Source of the DNA: Pseudomonas sp. WJP1
GTDB taxonomy: Bacteria > Pseudomonadota > Gammaproteobacteria > Pseudomonadales > Pseudomonadaceae
DNA: 64,000 nt
Direction of reading: 5' to 3'
Assembly (NCBI RefSeq): GCF_028471945.1
Contig: NZ_CP110128.1
Location: 5,855,001 to 5,919,000, forward strand
Both the position numbers and the translations under genes were made by a program. The notes beneath the pieces were generated by a model, which saw only the letters and a list, made by a program, of their open reading frames with translations, was not told where the DNA came from and ran no database searches. Shown here piece by piece: positions 35,152-44,912 of the stretch (the stretch's first letter is position 1; every line of letters starts with the position of its first letter).

Positions 35152-36507
35152 ATGATTCGTATGCCTCTGGCTACCGCCAGTCTGTTGGCCATCGCAATTT
35201 CCCTCGCCGGTTGCGGTGAAGGCAAAGACAAAGAAAAAGCGGCCGCTCCTGCGCCAGCGGCCAGCACTGCCGCAGCCCCGGCCGCTCCAGCCGCTGCACC
35301 TGCCGCTGCCAGCAAGGTCGACGAAGCGGCTGCCAAAGCCGTTGTCGCGCATTATGCCGACATGGTTTTCGCTGTTTACAGCGATGCCGAATCCACCGCG
35401 AAAACCCTGCAAAGCGCCGTCGACGCCTTCCTCGCCAAGCCGAACGCCGACACCTTGAAAGCCGCCAAGGCCGCCTGGATCGCTGCTCGCGTTCCTTACC
35501 TGCAGAGCGAAGTGTTCCGCTTCGGCAACACCATCATCGACGACTGGGAAGGTCAGGTGAACGCCTGGCCACTGGACGAAGGCCTGATCGACTACGTCGA
35601 CAAATCCTACGAGCACGCACTGGGTAACCCTGGCGCCACGGCCAACATCATCGCCAATACTCAAATCCAGGTCGGCGAAGACAAGGTCGACGTGAAGGAC
35701 ATCACCCCGGAAAAACTCGCCAGCCTGAACGAGCTGGGCGGTTCCGAGGCCAACGTCGCCACCGGCTACCACGCCATCGAATTCCTGCTCTGGGGCCAGG
35801 ACCTGAACGGCACCGGCCCTGGCGCCGGCAACCGTCCAGCTTCCGACTACCTGGAAGGCAAAGGCGCCACCGGCGGTCACAACGATCGCCGCCGTGCCTA
35901 CCTGAAGTCCGTGACTCAATTGCTGGTCAGCGACCTGGAAGAAATGGTCGGTAACTGGAAGCCGAACGTGGCCGACAACTACCGCGCCACCCTGGAAGCG
36001 GAACCGGCTGAAAGCGGCCTGCGCAAAATGCTGTTCGGCATGGGCAGCCTGTCCCTGGGCGAACTGGCGGGCGAGCGCATGAAGGTTTCCCTGGAAGCCA
36101 ACTCCCCGGAAGACGAACACGACTGCTTCAGCGACAACACCCACAACTCGCAGTTCTACGATGCCAAAGGCGTGCGTAACGTGTACCTGGGCGAATACAC
36201 CCGTGTCGACGGCACCAAAATGACCGGCGCCAGCCTGTCGTCCCTGGTGGCCAAGGTCGATCCGGCGGCAGACACCGCCCTGAAAGCCGATCTGGCTGCG
36301 ACCGAAGCCAAGATGCAGGTCATCGTCGACCACGCCAACAAGGGTGAGCACTACGACCAGCTGATCGCTGCCGGCAACACCGCCGGTAACCAGATCGTCC
36401 GTGACGCCATCGCATCCCTGGTCAAGCAGACCGGTTCGATCGAAGCCGCCGCTGGCAAACTGGGTATCAGCGACCTGAACCCGGACAACGCTGATCACGA
36501 GTTCTGA
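35152..36507 (+). CDS. icmP: Imelysin-family lipoprotein IcmP
   Basis: A 451-residue secreted lipoprotein: a signal peptide with lipobox LAGC, then an Ala/Pro-rich linker, then two imelysin helical bundles. The metal-associated GxHxxE motif is present as GYHAIEFLLWG. The Pseudomonas homologue was named insulin-cleaving metalloproteinase, but the family is now mainly linked to iron uptake (EfeO/EfeM-like). The ATG at 35152 has AGGA 8 bases ahead; an ATG at 35143 is also in frame. First gene of a probable iron-related cluster, with a strong terminator after it. Confidence 0.87.
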   Translation: MIRMPLATASLLAIAISLAGCGEGKDKEKAAAPAPAASTAAAPAAPAAAPAAASKVDEAAAKAVVAHYADMVFAVYSDAESTAKTLQSAVDAFLAKPNADTLKAAKAAWIAARVPYLQSEVFRFGNTIIDDWEGQVNAWPLDEGLIDYVDKSYEHALGNPGATANIIANTQIQVGEDKVDVKDITPEKLASLNELGGSEANVATGYHAIEFLLWGQDLNGTGPGAGNRPASDYLEGKGATGGHNDRRRAYLKSVTQLLVSDLEEMVGNWKPNVADNYRATLEAEPAESGLRKMLFGMGSLSLGELAGERMKVSLEANSPEDEHDCFSDNTHNSQFYDAKGVRNVYLGEYTRVDGTKMTGASLSSLVAKVDPAADTALKADLAATEAKMQVIVDHANKGEHYDQLIAAGNTAGNQIVRDAIASLVKQTGSIEAAAGKLGISDLNPDNADHEF

Positions 36508-36522
36508 TCAACGCTGGCTAAG

Positions 36523-36550
36523 AAAAAGGCGACCTTCGGGTCGCCTTTTT
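36523..36550 (+). terminator. Rho-independent terminator after icmP
   Basis: AAAAAGGCGACC-TTC-GGGTCGCC stem followed by TTTTT. Confidence 0.9.
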
Positions 36551-36573
36551 CATGCCTGCCCAACACCGCCCCC

Positions 36574-36690
36574 CTGTAGGAGCGAGCCTGCTCGCGATGA
36601 ACCTGAGAGCGACTCAGGGTGTCAGGCTTCCAGCGTCATCGTTAACGACCATTGCGACGGTGCGACGATTCGACAGGCTCGCTCCTACAG
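36574..36690. repeat. REP-like inverted repeat
   Basis: Arms CTGTAGGAGCGAGCCTGCTC and a diverged partner ending GACAGGCTCGCTCCTACAG. Together with the terminator it fills most of the 303-bp gap after icmP. The last ~100 bp hold the promoter region of the next gene, with an AT-rich GATAATT...TTATTC stretch near 36735-36750. Confidence 0.85.
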
Positions 36691-36810
36691 GGGATCGAGG
36701 ATTGCAGGTTAACCCTGCTCCAAATCAAGCAAACGATAATTCCTCTTATTCAAATTCCCATCCCCTGTTAGACTTTGCGCCCTTGTTTTGCTCGTCTTGC
36801 AGGATGTCTG

Positions 36811-38238
36811 ATGCCCTCGCTGCCTCTTCGCTTGTCCGCACTGTTGCTGGCCCTGGGCCTGAGTGCCTGCGATGACGCCCCGAAGTTCACCCAGGCCGAA
36901 CCCGGTGAAGCCCGCTCCGGCGGTGGCACGACCGTGCGCAAGACCGATCAGAACGCCTTTTCGCTGCCCTCCGCCAACCTGCCGCCGTCGCGGCGCGTGG
37001 ACTTCAGCGTCGGCAACAGTTTCTTTCGCAACCCCTGGGTGATCGCTCCCTCGACCACCACCGCCCGCGACGGCCTCGGCCCGCTGTTCAACACCAATGC
37101 CTGCCAGGGCTGCCATATCAAGGACGGCCGCGGTCACCCGCCGGCGCCCGATGCGCAAAATGCCGTGTCGATGCTGGTACGCCTGTCGATTCCCGACACC
37201 CCGGCCTACGCCAAGGTCATCGAGCAACAGGGTGTCGTACCGGAACCCGTCTATGGCGGGCAGTTCCAGGACATGGCCGTGCCCGGCGTCACGCCGGAAG
37301 GCAAAGTGCGGGTCGATTACACACCGGTAATGGTTCGCTTCAAGGACGGCACCGAGGTCGAACTGCGCAAACCAAGCCTGAACATCACCCAGCTGAACTA
37401 CGGCCCGATGCACCCCGACACGCGATTCTCGGCACGTGTGGCACCGCCGATGATTGGCCTGGGCTTGCTGGAGGCCATTCCTGAAGAGGCCATCCTGGCG
37501 AATGCGCACGCGCAGGCTAAAGCGAAAAACGGCATCGCCGGACGCCCGAACCGGGTCTGGGATGACGTGCAGCAGAAAACCGTGCTCGGGCGATTTGGCT
37601 GGAAAGCCGGGCAGCCGAACCTAAATCAACAAAATGTGCACGCGTTTTCCGGTGATATGGGCCTCACCACCGGCCTGAGACCCTTTGACGACTGCACCGA
37701 GGCGCAAGCGGCCTGCAAGCAGGCACCAAGTGGCAACGGCCCCGATGGCGAGCCGGAAGTCAGCGACAACATCCTGCGCCTGGTGCTGTTCTACACCCGC
37801 AACCTCGCCGTACCGGCGCGCCGCGATGTCGGCACGCCTCAAGTGCTGGCCGGCAAGAACCTGTTCTACCGGGCCGGCTGCCAATCCTGTCACACACCCA
37901 AGTACACCACCGCCGCCAACGCCGCCGAACCTGAACTGGCCAATCAAGTGATTCGCCCGTACAGCGATCTGCTGCTGCATGACATGGGCGACGGCCTGGC
38001 CGACAACCGCACTGAATTCCAGGCCGGTGGCCGCGACTGGCGTACCCCGCCGTTATGGGGCATCGGTTTGACTGAAGCCGTCAGTGGCCACACCCAGTTC
38101 CTGCATGACGGCCGCGCCCGCAATCTGCTCGAAGCCGTGCTCTGGCATGGCGGCGAGGCAAAAGCGGCGCAGCAACAGGTTTTGTCTTTCAATGCCGAGC
38201 AGCGCGCTGCGTTGCTGGCCTTCTTGAATTCCCTTTAA
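36811..38238 (+). CDS. Di-heme oxidoreductase family lipoprotein (DHOR/DUF1111)
   Basis: A 475-residue putative lipoprotein (signal with LSAC) of the di-heme oxidoreductase/DUF1111 family. Two c-type heme sites are visible: NACQGCHIKDGRGH near residue 97 and GCQSCHTPKY near residue 356. The partner is probably periplasmic; the substrate is unknown. The ATG at 36811 has AGGA 8 bases ahead, the same arrangement as icmP. It is followed at 26 bp by a second imelysin gene. A link to redox handling of iron during uptake is suggested by these neighbours, not by the sequence itself. Confidence 0.85.
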   Translation: MPSLPLRLSALLLALGLSACDDAPKFTQAEPGEARSGGGTTVRKTDQNAFSLPSANLPPSRRVDFSVGNSFFRNPWVIAPSTTTARDGLGPLFNTNACQGCHIKDGRGHPPAPDAQNAVSMLVRLSIPDTPAYAKVIEQQGVVPEPVYGGQFQDMAVPGVTPEGKVRVDYTPVMVRFKDGTEVELRKPSLNITQLNYGPMHPDTRFSARVAPPMIGLGLLEAIPEEAILANAHAQAKAKNGIAGRPNRVWDDVQQKTVLGRFGWKAGQPNLNQQNVHAFSGDMGLTTGLRPFDDCTEAQAACKQAPSGNGPDGEPEVSDNILRLVLFYTRNLAVPARRDVGTPQVLAGKNLFYRAGCQSCHTPKYTTAANAAEPELANQVIRPYSDLLLHDMGDGLADNRTEFQAGGRDWRTPPLWGIGLTEAVSGHTQFLHDGRARNLLEAVLWHGGEAKAAQQQVLSFNAEQRAALLAFLNSL

Positions 38239-38264
38239 TACGCATCTTCCCGCGGGAGCCCGAC

Positions 38265-39329
38265 ATGTTCCGTCCCAAATTGTTGTTCACCAGCCTTGCC
38301 GCGCTAGCCCTGGGCGCCTGCTCGCCGCAGGACCCACAAGCCGTCACCTCGGCGGCGATCGCCAAGTCAGTGATTCTGCCGACCTACACCCGCTGGGTTG
38401 AAGCAGACCGCCAGTTGGCCGTCAGCGCCCTCGCCTACTGCGAAGGCAAGGCCAACCTGGAAACCGCCCGCGCCGACTTCCTGCACGCGCAAAAAGCCTG
38501 GGCCGAGCTGCAACCGCTGCTGATCGGTCCACTGGCCGAGGGTAACCGTGCCTGGCAGGTGCAATTCTGGCCGGACAAGAAGAACCTGGTCGGCCGCCAG
38601 GTCGAGCAACTGGTCAGCGCTCAACCGCAGATCGATGCCGCCGCCCTGGCCAAGTCCAGCGTGGTGGTTCAAGGCCTGTCGGCCTACGAATACATCCTGT
38701 TCGACAGCAAGCCTGATGTGGCCAATGCCGAGCAAAAAACCAAGTACTGCCCACTGCTGATCGCCATTGGCGAGCGCCAGAAAGAACTGGCTGAAGAAAT
38801 TCTCAAAAGCTGGAACAACACCGACGGCATGCTCGCGCAGATGAGCAAGTTCCCGAACCAGCGTTACGCCGACTCCCACGAAGCGATCGCCGATCTGCTG
38901 CGCGTGCAGGTCACCGCCCTCGATACCTTGAAGAAGAAGCTCGGTACGCCGATGGGCCGCCAGAGCAAAGGCGTGCCGCAACCGTTCCAGGCCGATGCCT
39001 GGCGCAGCCAGTCGTCCCTGACCGCCCTGGAGGCCAGCCTGGCCGCCGCCAAAACCGTGTGGGAAGGTGTCGACAACAAAGGCCTGCGCGGCCTGTTGCC
39101 GAGCGAGCAGAAGCCATTGGCCGACAAGATCGACGCGGCCTATGCCGCCTCGTTGAAATTGTTCGCCAGCAACCAGCGCTCGTTGACCGAAATGCTCAAC
39201 GACGACGCCGGTCGCCAGCAACTCAACGATCTCTACGACAGCCTCAACGTCGTTCACCGCCTGCACGAAGGCGAGCTGGCCAAGGCGCTGGGCATCCAAC
39301 TGGGCTTCAATGCCAACGACGGTGACTGA
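38265..39329 (+). CDS. Second imelysin-family lipoprotein
   Basis: A 354-residue lipoprotein (lipobox LGAC) with one imelysin-type helical domain. The position of the GxHxxE motif reads GLSAYEYILFD, so the usual His is replaced by Ser while the Glu is kept; metal binding may differ from IcmP. It lies between the di-heme gene and the DUF1513 gene with short spacing and belongs to the same operon. Confidence 0.85.
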   Translation: MFRPKLLFTSLAALALGACSPQDPQAVTSAAIAKSVILPTYTRWVEADRQLAVSALAYCEGKANLETARADFLHAQKAWAELQPLLIGPLAEGNRAWQVQFWPDKKNLVGRQVEQLVSAQPQIDAAALAKSSVVVQGLSAYEYILFDSKPDVANAEQKTKYCPLLIAIGERQKELAEEILKSWNNTDGMLAQMSKFPNQRYADSHEAIADLLRVQVTALDTLKKKLGTPMGRQSKGVPQPFQADAWRSQSSLTALEASLAAAKTVWEGVDNKGLRGLLPSEQKPLADKIDAAYAASLKLFASNQRSLTEMLNDDAGRQQLNDLYDSLNVVHRLHEGELAKALGIQLGFNANDGD

Positions 39330-39343
39330 TGAGGGCAAGTGAC

Positions 39344-40441
39344 ATGCTGCGACGCCAGGCTCTGACATTAGGGAGTTTGCTGCTAGGAGCAGTGACACTG
39401 GGCGGCTGGACGCTGTTCAAGCGCAAGGATCAAAGCCCGCTGCTGCTCTCGGCGCGGGACGATACCGACGGCAAGCACTACGCCGTCGGTTACCGGCTGG
39501 ACGGCACCCGCGTGTTTGCCACCCAGGTCGGCCAGCGCTGCCATGACATCATCAACCACCCGGCATTGCCGATCGCGCTGTTCGTTGCCCGGCGTCCGGG
39601 CACCGAGAGCTACCTGATCGACCTGCGTGACGGCACGTTGCTGCAAACGGTGACCTCGCGGCCCAACCGGCACTTCTACGGTCACGCGGTGATCCACCAC
39701 AGCGGCGACTGGCTGTACGCCACCGAAAACGACACCACCGATCCGGGTCGCGGCCTGCTCGGTGTGTACAAGTTCGAAGGCGAACGCCTGGTCCATAGCG
39801 GCGAGATTTCCACCCACGGCATCGGCCCGCATCAAGTGTCGTGGATGCCCGACGGCGAAACCCTGGTGGTGGCCAACGGCGGCATCCGCACCGAAGCCGA
39901 AAGCCGGGTCGAGATGAACCTCAACGCCATGGAGCCAAGCCTGGTCCTGATGCAGCGCGACGGCACCCTGCTGAGCAAGGAAACCCTCGGCCAGCAGATG
40001 AACAGCGTGCGGCACCTGGGCATTGCCAGCGATGGCACCATCGTCGCCGGCCAGCAATTCATGGGGGCGGCTCACGAGCATTCGGAGCTGCTGGCGATCA
40101 AGCGTCCCGGCCAGCCGTTCGTGGCGTTCCCGGTGCCCGAGCATCAATTGCAGGCCATGGGGCACTATACCGCCAGCGTTGCGGTGCACAGCGACCTGCG
40201 CCTGGTCGCGTTGACCGCGCCTCGGGGCAACCGCTTTTTCATCTGGGACCTGGACAGCGGCGAAGTGCGCCTGGACGCGCCATTGCCCGATTGCGCCGGG
40301 GTGGGCGCGGTAGCCGATGGATTCGTCGTGACCTCCGGCCAGGGGCGTTGCCGGTACTACGATTGCCGTCAGACAAACCTGGTTGCAAAACCGCTGGAGC
40401 TGCCGGCAGGGCTCTGGGACAACCACCTGCACCTGATCTGA
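39344..40441 (+). CDS. DUF1513 beta-propeller protein
   Basis: A 365-residue exported protein of the DUF1513 family. The N-terminus LRRQALTLGSLLLGA resembles a Tat signal (twin Arg, then a hydrophobic stretch). The rest has the repeated short strands of a propeller (YATENDTTDPGRGLLGVY, HGIGPHQVSWMPDGETLVV). The ATG at 39344 has GAGGG 8-9 bases ahead. An ATG at 39329 overlapping the previous stop is the alternative. It is the last gene of the imelysin cluster and is conserved next to it in pseudomonads. Function unknown. Confidence 0.83.
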   Translation: MLRRQALTLGSLLLGAVTLGGWTLFKRKDQSPLLLSARDDTDGKHYAVGYRLDGTRVFATQVGQRCHDIINHPALPIALFVARRPGTESYLIDLRDGTLLQTVTSRPNRHFYGHAVIHHSGDWLYATENDTTDPGRGLLGVYKFEGERLVHSGEISTHGIGPHQVSWMPDGETLVVANGGIRTEAESRVEMNLNAMEPSLVLMQRDGTLLSKETLGQQMNSVRHLGIASDGTIVAGQQFMGAAHEHSELLAIKRPGQPFVAFPVPEHQLQAMGHYTASVAVHSDLRLVALTAPRGNRFFIWDLDSGEVRLDAPLPDCAGVGAVADGFVVTSGQGRCRYYDCRQTNLVAKPLELPAGLWDNHLHLI

Positions 40442-40453
40442 ACACCTCACTCC

Positions 40454-40546
40454 CTGTAGGAGCGAAGCTTGCTCGCGAAGACGGCCGCACATTCAACATC
40501 GTGTTGACTGACATACTGCCTTCGCGAGCAAGCTTCGCTCCTACAG
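40454..40546. repeat. REP-like inverted repeat
   Basis: Arms CTGTAGGAGCGAAGCTTGCT and AGCAAGCTTCGCTCCTACAG lie between the DUF1513 gene and the RND efflux operon. Confidence 0.9.
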
Positions 40547-40646
40547 GGTTTGCGCCTGCCTGTAACAAGTGCCAGTTGGATTCACGCTTCCACTCGCGGT
40601 AATGTGCCCTACTGTCTCACCTGATTTTCTCCAAGGAACTGGAAAT

Positions 40647-41795
40647 ATGCTGCGTCGCCGCATGCTGATCATGTTGGGGGTTGTTCTGCTGATCGTGCTG
40701 GTGCTGGCCGGGTATAAAGCCTTCTCCATCTACACGATGATCCAAGGCTTCTCTGCGCCCAAACCGCCGATCAGCGTCGCCGTGGCCACCGCCACCGAAC
40801 AGCCATGGCAAGCGCGCCTGCCTACCGTAGGCACCCTCAAGGCACTGCAAGGCGTAGACCTGAGCCTGGAGACCGACGGCACGGTCGTCGATTTGCAGTT
40901 CGAGTCCGGGCAGAAGGTCAAGGCCGGCCAACCACTGCTGCGCCTGGACAGCGCCGTGGAAAGCGCCTTGCTCGAAACCGCCCTGGCTGACCTCGGGCTG
41001 GCCCAACTCGATTACGGTCGCGGTAGCCAGCTGGTGGGCAGCCAGGCCATTTCCAAAGGCGAGTTCGATCGACTGTCGGCGGTACTGAAGAAGAGCAAGG
41101 CCACGGTCAATCAACTCAAGGCAGCGCTCGGCAAAAAAAGCATCGCCGCCCCCTTCAGCGGGACCATCGGCATTCGTCAGGTGGACGTTGGCGACTACCT
41201 GGCCAGTGGCACCATGATCGCCACCCTGCAAGACCTCAGCAGCCTCTACGTCGACTTTTTCGTGCCCGAGCAATCGGTGCCGAAGATCGCCCTCGGCCAG
41301 CCGGTTGAAATCATCGTCGCGGCCTACCCGTCCCAGACCTTCCCGGGCACCATCAGTGCAATCAATCCGAAACTGGAAAACAGCACGCGCAACATGCAGG
41401 TCCGCGCGACCCTGGCCAACCCCGATGGCAAATTGCTTCCCGGCATGTTCGCCAGCCTGCAGGTGATGTTGCCCAACCCACGACCGAGCATCGTCGTGCC
41501 GGAAAGCGCGATCACCTACACGCTCTACGGCAACTCCCTGTATGTCGTTGCAGAGAAAAAGGCCGAAGACGGCAGCCTGGAAAAAGACGACAAGGGCCAA
41601 CCGGTACTGATCGCCGAACGGCGGTTCATTGAAACCGGTGAACGCCGCGACGGTCAGGTGGTGATCAGCAAAGGCGTGCGCAACGGCGAAAAAGTGGTCA
41701 CGGCCGGCCAGATCAAACTGGACAACGGAGCGCACATCGCCATCAGCGACGACAAGACCCTGGCCGATAAGAACAGTCAGCCACGCGCGGACTGA
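40647..41795 (+). CDS. mexV: RND efflux periplasmic adaptor (MexV-like)
   Basis: A 382-residue membrane-fusion protein anchored by an N-terminal helix (residues about 8-24). Biotinyl-lipoyl halves (GTVVDLQFESGQKVKAGQPL and KSIAAPFSGTIGIRQVDVGD) flank a short hairpin, followed by the barrel and membrane-proximal domains. It links an RND pump to an outer-membrane channel. The operon with the pump gene 14 bp downstream and its position between the imelysin cluster and inaA match mexVW of P. aeruginosa. The outer-membrane partner is not encoded here. Confidence 0.85.
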   Translation: MLRRRMLIMLGVVLLIVLVLAGYKAFSIYTMIQGFSAPKPPISVAVATATEQPWQARLPTVGTLKALQGVDLSLETDGTVVDLQFESGQKVKAGQPLLRLDSAVESALLETALADLGLAQLDYGRGSQLVGSQAISKGEFDRLSAVLKKSKATVNQLKAALGKKSIAAPFSGTIGIRQVDVGDYLASGTMIATLQDLSSLYVDFFVPEQSVPKIALGQPVEIIVAAYPSQTFPGTISAINPKLENSTRNMQVRATLANPDGKLLPGMFASLQVMLPNPRPSIVVPESAITYTLYGNSLYVVAEKKAEDGSLEKDDKGQPVLIAERRFIETGERRDGQVVISKGVRNGEKVVTAGQIKLDNGAHIAISDDKTLADKNSQPRAD

Positions 41796-41809
41796 TCAAG
41801 GAACCCCCA

Positions 41810-44800
41810 ATGGCTTTTACCGACCCGTTCATCCGTCGCCCGGTGCTCGCCACCGTGGTCAGCCTGTTGATTGTGCTACTGGGTTTCCAGGCCTGGAGCA
41901 AGTTGCCTCTGCGTCAATACCCGCAAATGGAAAATGCCCTGATCACGGTCACCACCGCGTACCCCGGGGCCAACGCCGAAACCATCCAGGGCTACATCAC
42001 GCAACCGTTGCAGCAGAGCCTCGCCAGCGCCGAGGGTATCGACTACATGACCTCGGTCAGTCGCCAGAATTTCTCGGTGATCTCGATCTATGCGCGCATT
42101 GGCTCCAACACCGACCGTTTGTTCACCGAGCTGCTGGCCAAGGCCAACGAGGTCAAGAACCAGCTGCCCCAGGATGCCGAAGACCCGGTGCTGAGCAAGG
42201 AAGCCGCCGATGCCTCGGCGCTGATGTACATCAGTTTCTTCAGCAAGGAACTGAGCAACCCGCAGATTACCGACTACCTGTCGCGGGTCATCCAGCCGAA
42301 ACTGGCGACCCTGCCGGGCATGGCCGAAGCCGAGATTCTCGGCAACCAGGTATTCGCCATGCGCCTGTGGCTGGACCCGGCGAAGCTGGCCGGCTTCGGC
42401 CTGAGCGCCAGCGACGTGACCAACGCGGTGCGCCAGTACAACTTCCTTTCCGCCGCTGGTGAATTGAAGGGCGAGTACGTGGTCACCAGCATCAACGCCA
42501 ACACTGAACTCAAATCAGCCGAAGCCTTCGCCGCGATCCCGCTCAAGGTTGAGGGTGACAGTCGCGTGCTGCTGCGCGATGTCGCGCGGGTCGAGATGGG
42601 GGCGGAAAACTACGACTCCATCAGCTCGTTCGGCGGTACGCCCTCGGTGTACATCGGCATCAAGGCCACGCCAGCGGCCAACCCGCTGGACGTGATCAAG
42701 GAAGTGCGCAAGATCATGCCGGAGCTGGAGGCCCAGTTGCCGCCGAATCTCAAGGGGGAAATCGCCTACGACGCGACGCTGTTCATCCAGGCATCGATCG
42801 ATGAGGTGGTGAAGACCCTGTTCGAAGCGGTGCTGATCGTGATTGTGGTGGTGTTCCTGTTCCTCGGTGCGTTGCGCTCGGTGGTGATCCCGGTAGTCAC
42901 CATTCCGCTGTCCATGATCGGCGTGATGTTCTTCATGCAGATGATGGGTTACTCCCTGAACCTGCTGACCCTGCTGGCGATGGTGCTGGCCATCGGCCTG
43001 GTGGTGGACGACGCCATCGTGGTGGTGGAAAACATCCACCGCCACATCGAGGAAGGCAAGACACCGCTGGACGCCGCCATAGAAGGCGCCCGGGAAATCG
43101 CCATGCCGGTTGTCTCGATGACCATCACCCTGGCGGCGGTGTATGCGCCCATCGGCTTCCTGACGGGCCTTACCGGGGCGTTGTTCAAGGAGTTCGCCCT
43201 GACCCTGGCCGGTGCGGTGGTGATCTCCGGCATCGTCGCCCTGACCCTGTCGCCGATGATGTGCGCCCTGCTGTTGCGTCACGATGAAAACCCCACGGGC
43301 CTGGCCCATCGCCTGGACCTGATTTTCGAAGGCCTGAAGCGCCGTTACCAGACAATGCTGCACGGCACCCTCAACACCCGGCCGGTGGTGCTGGTGTTCG
43401 CGGTGATCGTGCTGTGCCTGATTCCCGTGCTGCTCAAGTTCACCAAGTCGGAACTGGCGCCGGAGGAGGACCAGGGCATCATTTTCATGCTGGCCAACGC
43501 CCCGCAACCGACCAATCTCGACTACTTGAACACCTACACCGACGAATTCATCGCGATCTTCAAGGCGTTTCCCGAGTACTACTCGTCGTTCCAGATCAAC
43601 GGCTTCAACGGTGTGCAATCGGGGATCGGCGGTTTCCTGCTCAAGCCCTGGAACGAGCGCAGCCGAACTCAGATGGAGATCCTGCCCGAGGTTCAGGCCA
43701 AGCTGGAGAGCATTTCAGGCTTGCAGGTTTTCGGCTTCAACCTGCCTTCCCTGCCGGGCACGGGCGAGGGTCTGCCGTTCCAGTTCGTGATCAACACCGC
43801 CAACGACTACGAGTTGCTGCTGCAAGTGGTTGATCGGGTGAAAAAGCGCGCGATGGAGTCGGGCAAATTCGCCTTCGTCGACGTCGACCTGGCCTTCGAC
43901 AAGCCCGAAGTGGTGGTGGATATCGACCGTGCCAAGGCTGCCCAGATGGGCGTGTCGATGCAGGATCTGGGCGGGACACTCGCGACCTTGCTGGGGGAGG
44001 CGGAAATCAACCGTTTCACCGTTGATGGCCGCAGTTACAAAGTCATCGCCCAGGTCGAGCGGCCCTTCCGGGACAACCCTGACTGGCTGAACAACTACTA
44101 CGTCAAGAACACCCAGGGCGAACTGCTCGCCCTCTCGACCCTGATCACCGTGACCGACCGGGCGCGCCCTCGGCAACTGAACCAGTTCCAGCAACTCAAC
44201 TCGGCGATCCTTTCCGGGGTGCCGCTGGTCAGCATGGGTGAAGCCATCGACGCGGTGCGGCAGATCGCCCGGGAAGAAGCGCCGGCGGGCTTTGCCTTCG
44301 ACTATGCCGGTGCATCGCGGCAGTACGTTCAGGAAGGCAGTGCGCTATGGGTGACCTTCGGCCTGGCACTGGCGATCATTTTCCTGGTACTGGCTGCCCA
44401 GTTCGAAAGCTTCCGCGACCCGTTGGTGATCCTGGTGACCGTCCCGCTGTCGATCTGCGGCGCCTTGCTGCCGCTGTTCCTCGGCTGGTCGAGCATGAAC
44501 ATCTATACCCAGGTCGGGTTGGTGACGTTGATCGGCCTGATCAGCAAGCACGGGATCCTGATCGTCGAATTCGCCAACCAGCTGCGCAAGGACAAGGGCC
44601 TGACGCCCCGCGAGGCGGTGGAGGAAGCCGCGGCCATTCGTCTGCGTCCGGTGTTGATGACTACGGCGGCAATGGTGTTCGGCATGGTGCCCTTGATCAT
44701 CGCCACGGGGGCGGGGGCGGTGAGCCGGTTCGATATAGGTACGGTTATCGCCACGGGGATGTCGATTGGGACGTTGTTTACCCTGTTTGTGCTGCCGTGT

Positions 44801-44863
44801 GTGTATACCCTACTGGCAAAACCCGATAAACCCTCACGCCAAGATCGTTCCCACGCTCTGTAA
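41810..44863 (+). CDS. mexW: RND efflux permease (MexW-like)
   Basis: A 1017-residue inner-membrane RND pump with twelve helices and two large periplasmic loops. The proton-relay aspartates are present in helix 4 (GLVVDDAIVVVENIH), and the N-terminus FIRRPVLATVVSLLIVLLG is typical of the HAE1 group. MexVW exports several antibiotics and dyes in P. aeruginosa; the substrates here are not known. The last codons (DRSHAL-stop) are encoded by one arm of the GATCGTTCCCACGC repeat, giving a repeat-derived C-terminus. A terminator follows at once. Confidence 0.88.
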   Translation: MAFTDPFIRRPVLATVVSLLIVLLGFQAWSKLPLRQYPQMENALITVTTAYPGANAETIQGYITQPLQQSLASAEGIDYMTSVSRQNFSVISIYARIGSNTDRLFTELLAKANEVKNQLPQDAEDPVLSKEAADASALMYISFFSKELSNPQITDYLSRVIQPKLATLPGMAEAEILGNQVFAMRLWLDPAKLAGFGLSASDVTNAVRQYNFLSAAGELKGEYVVTSINANTELKSAEAFAAIPLKVEGDSRVLLRDVARVEMGAENYDSISSFGGTPSVYIGIKATPAANPLDVIKEVRKIMPELEAQLPPNLKGEIAYDATLFIQASIDEVVKTLFEAVLIVIVVVFLFLGALRSVVIPVVTIPLSMIGVMFFMQMMGYSLNLLTLLAMVLAIGLVVDDAIVVVENIHRHIEEGKTPLDAAIEGAREIAMPVVSMTITLAAVYAPIGFLTGLTGALFKEFALTLAGAVVISGIVALTLSPMMCALLLRHDENPTGLAHRLDLIFEGLKRRYQTMLHGTLNTRPVVLVFAVIVLCLIPVLLKFTKSELAPEEDQGIIFMLANAPQPTNLDYLNTYTDEFIAIFKAFPEYYSSFQINGFNGVQSGIGGFLLKPWNERSRTQMEILPEVQAKLESISGLQVFGFNLPSLPGTGEGLPFQFVINTANDYELLLQVVDRVKKRAMESGKFAFVDVDLAFDKPEVVVDIDRAKAAQMGVSMQDLGGTLATLLGEAEINRFTVDGRSYKVIAQVERPFRDNPDWLNNYYVKNTQGELLALSTLITVTDRARPRQLNQFQQLNSAILSGVPLVSMGEAIDAVRQIAREEAPAGFAFDYAGASRQYVQEGSALWVTFGLALAIIFLVLAAQFESFRDPLVILVTVPLSICGALLPLFLGWSSMNIYTQVGLVTLIGLISKHGILIVEFANQLRKDKGLTPREAVEEAAAIRLRPVLMTTAAMVFGMVPLIIATGAGAVSRFDIGTVIATGMSIGTLFTLFVLPCVYTLLAKPDKPSRQDRSHAL

Positions 44864-44864
44864 C

Positions 44865-44897
44865 AAAAAAGGCCTCGCATCAGCGAGGCCTTTTATT
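44865..44897 (+). terminator. Rho-independent terminator after mexW
   Basis: AAAAAAGGCCTCGC-ATCA-GCGAGGCCTTTTATTT. The flanking A and T tracts let it work for both strands, so it may also end the convergent inaA operon. Confidence 0.92.
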
Positions 44898-44912
44898 TGG
44901 GCTTCAATCTGT

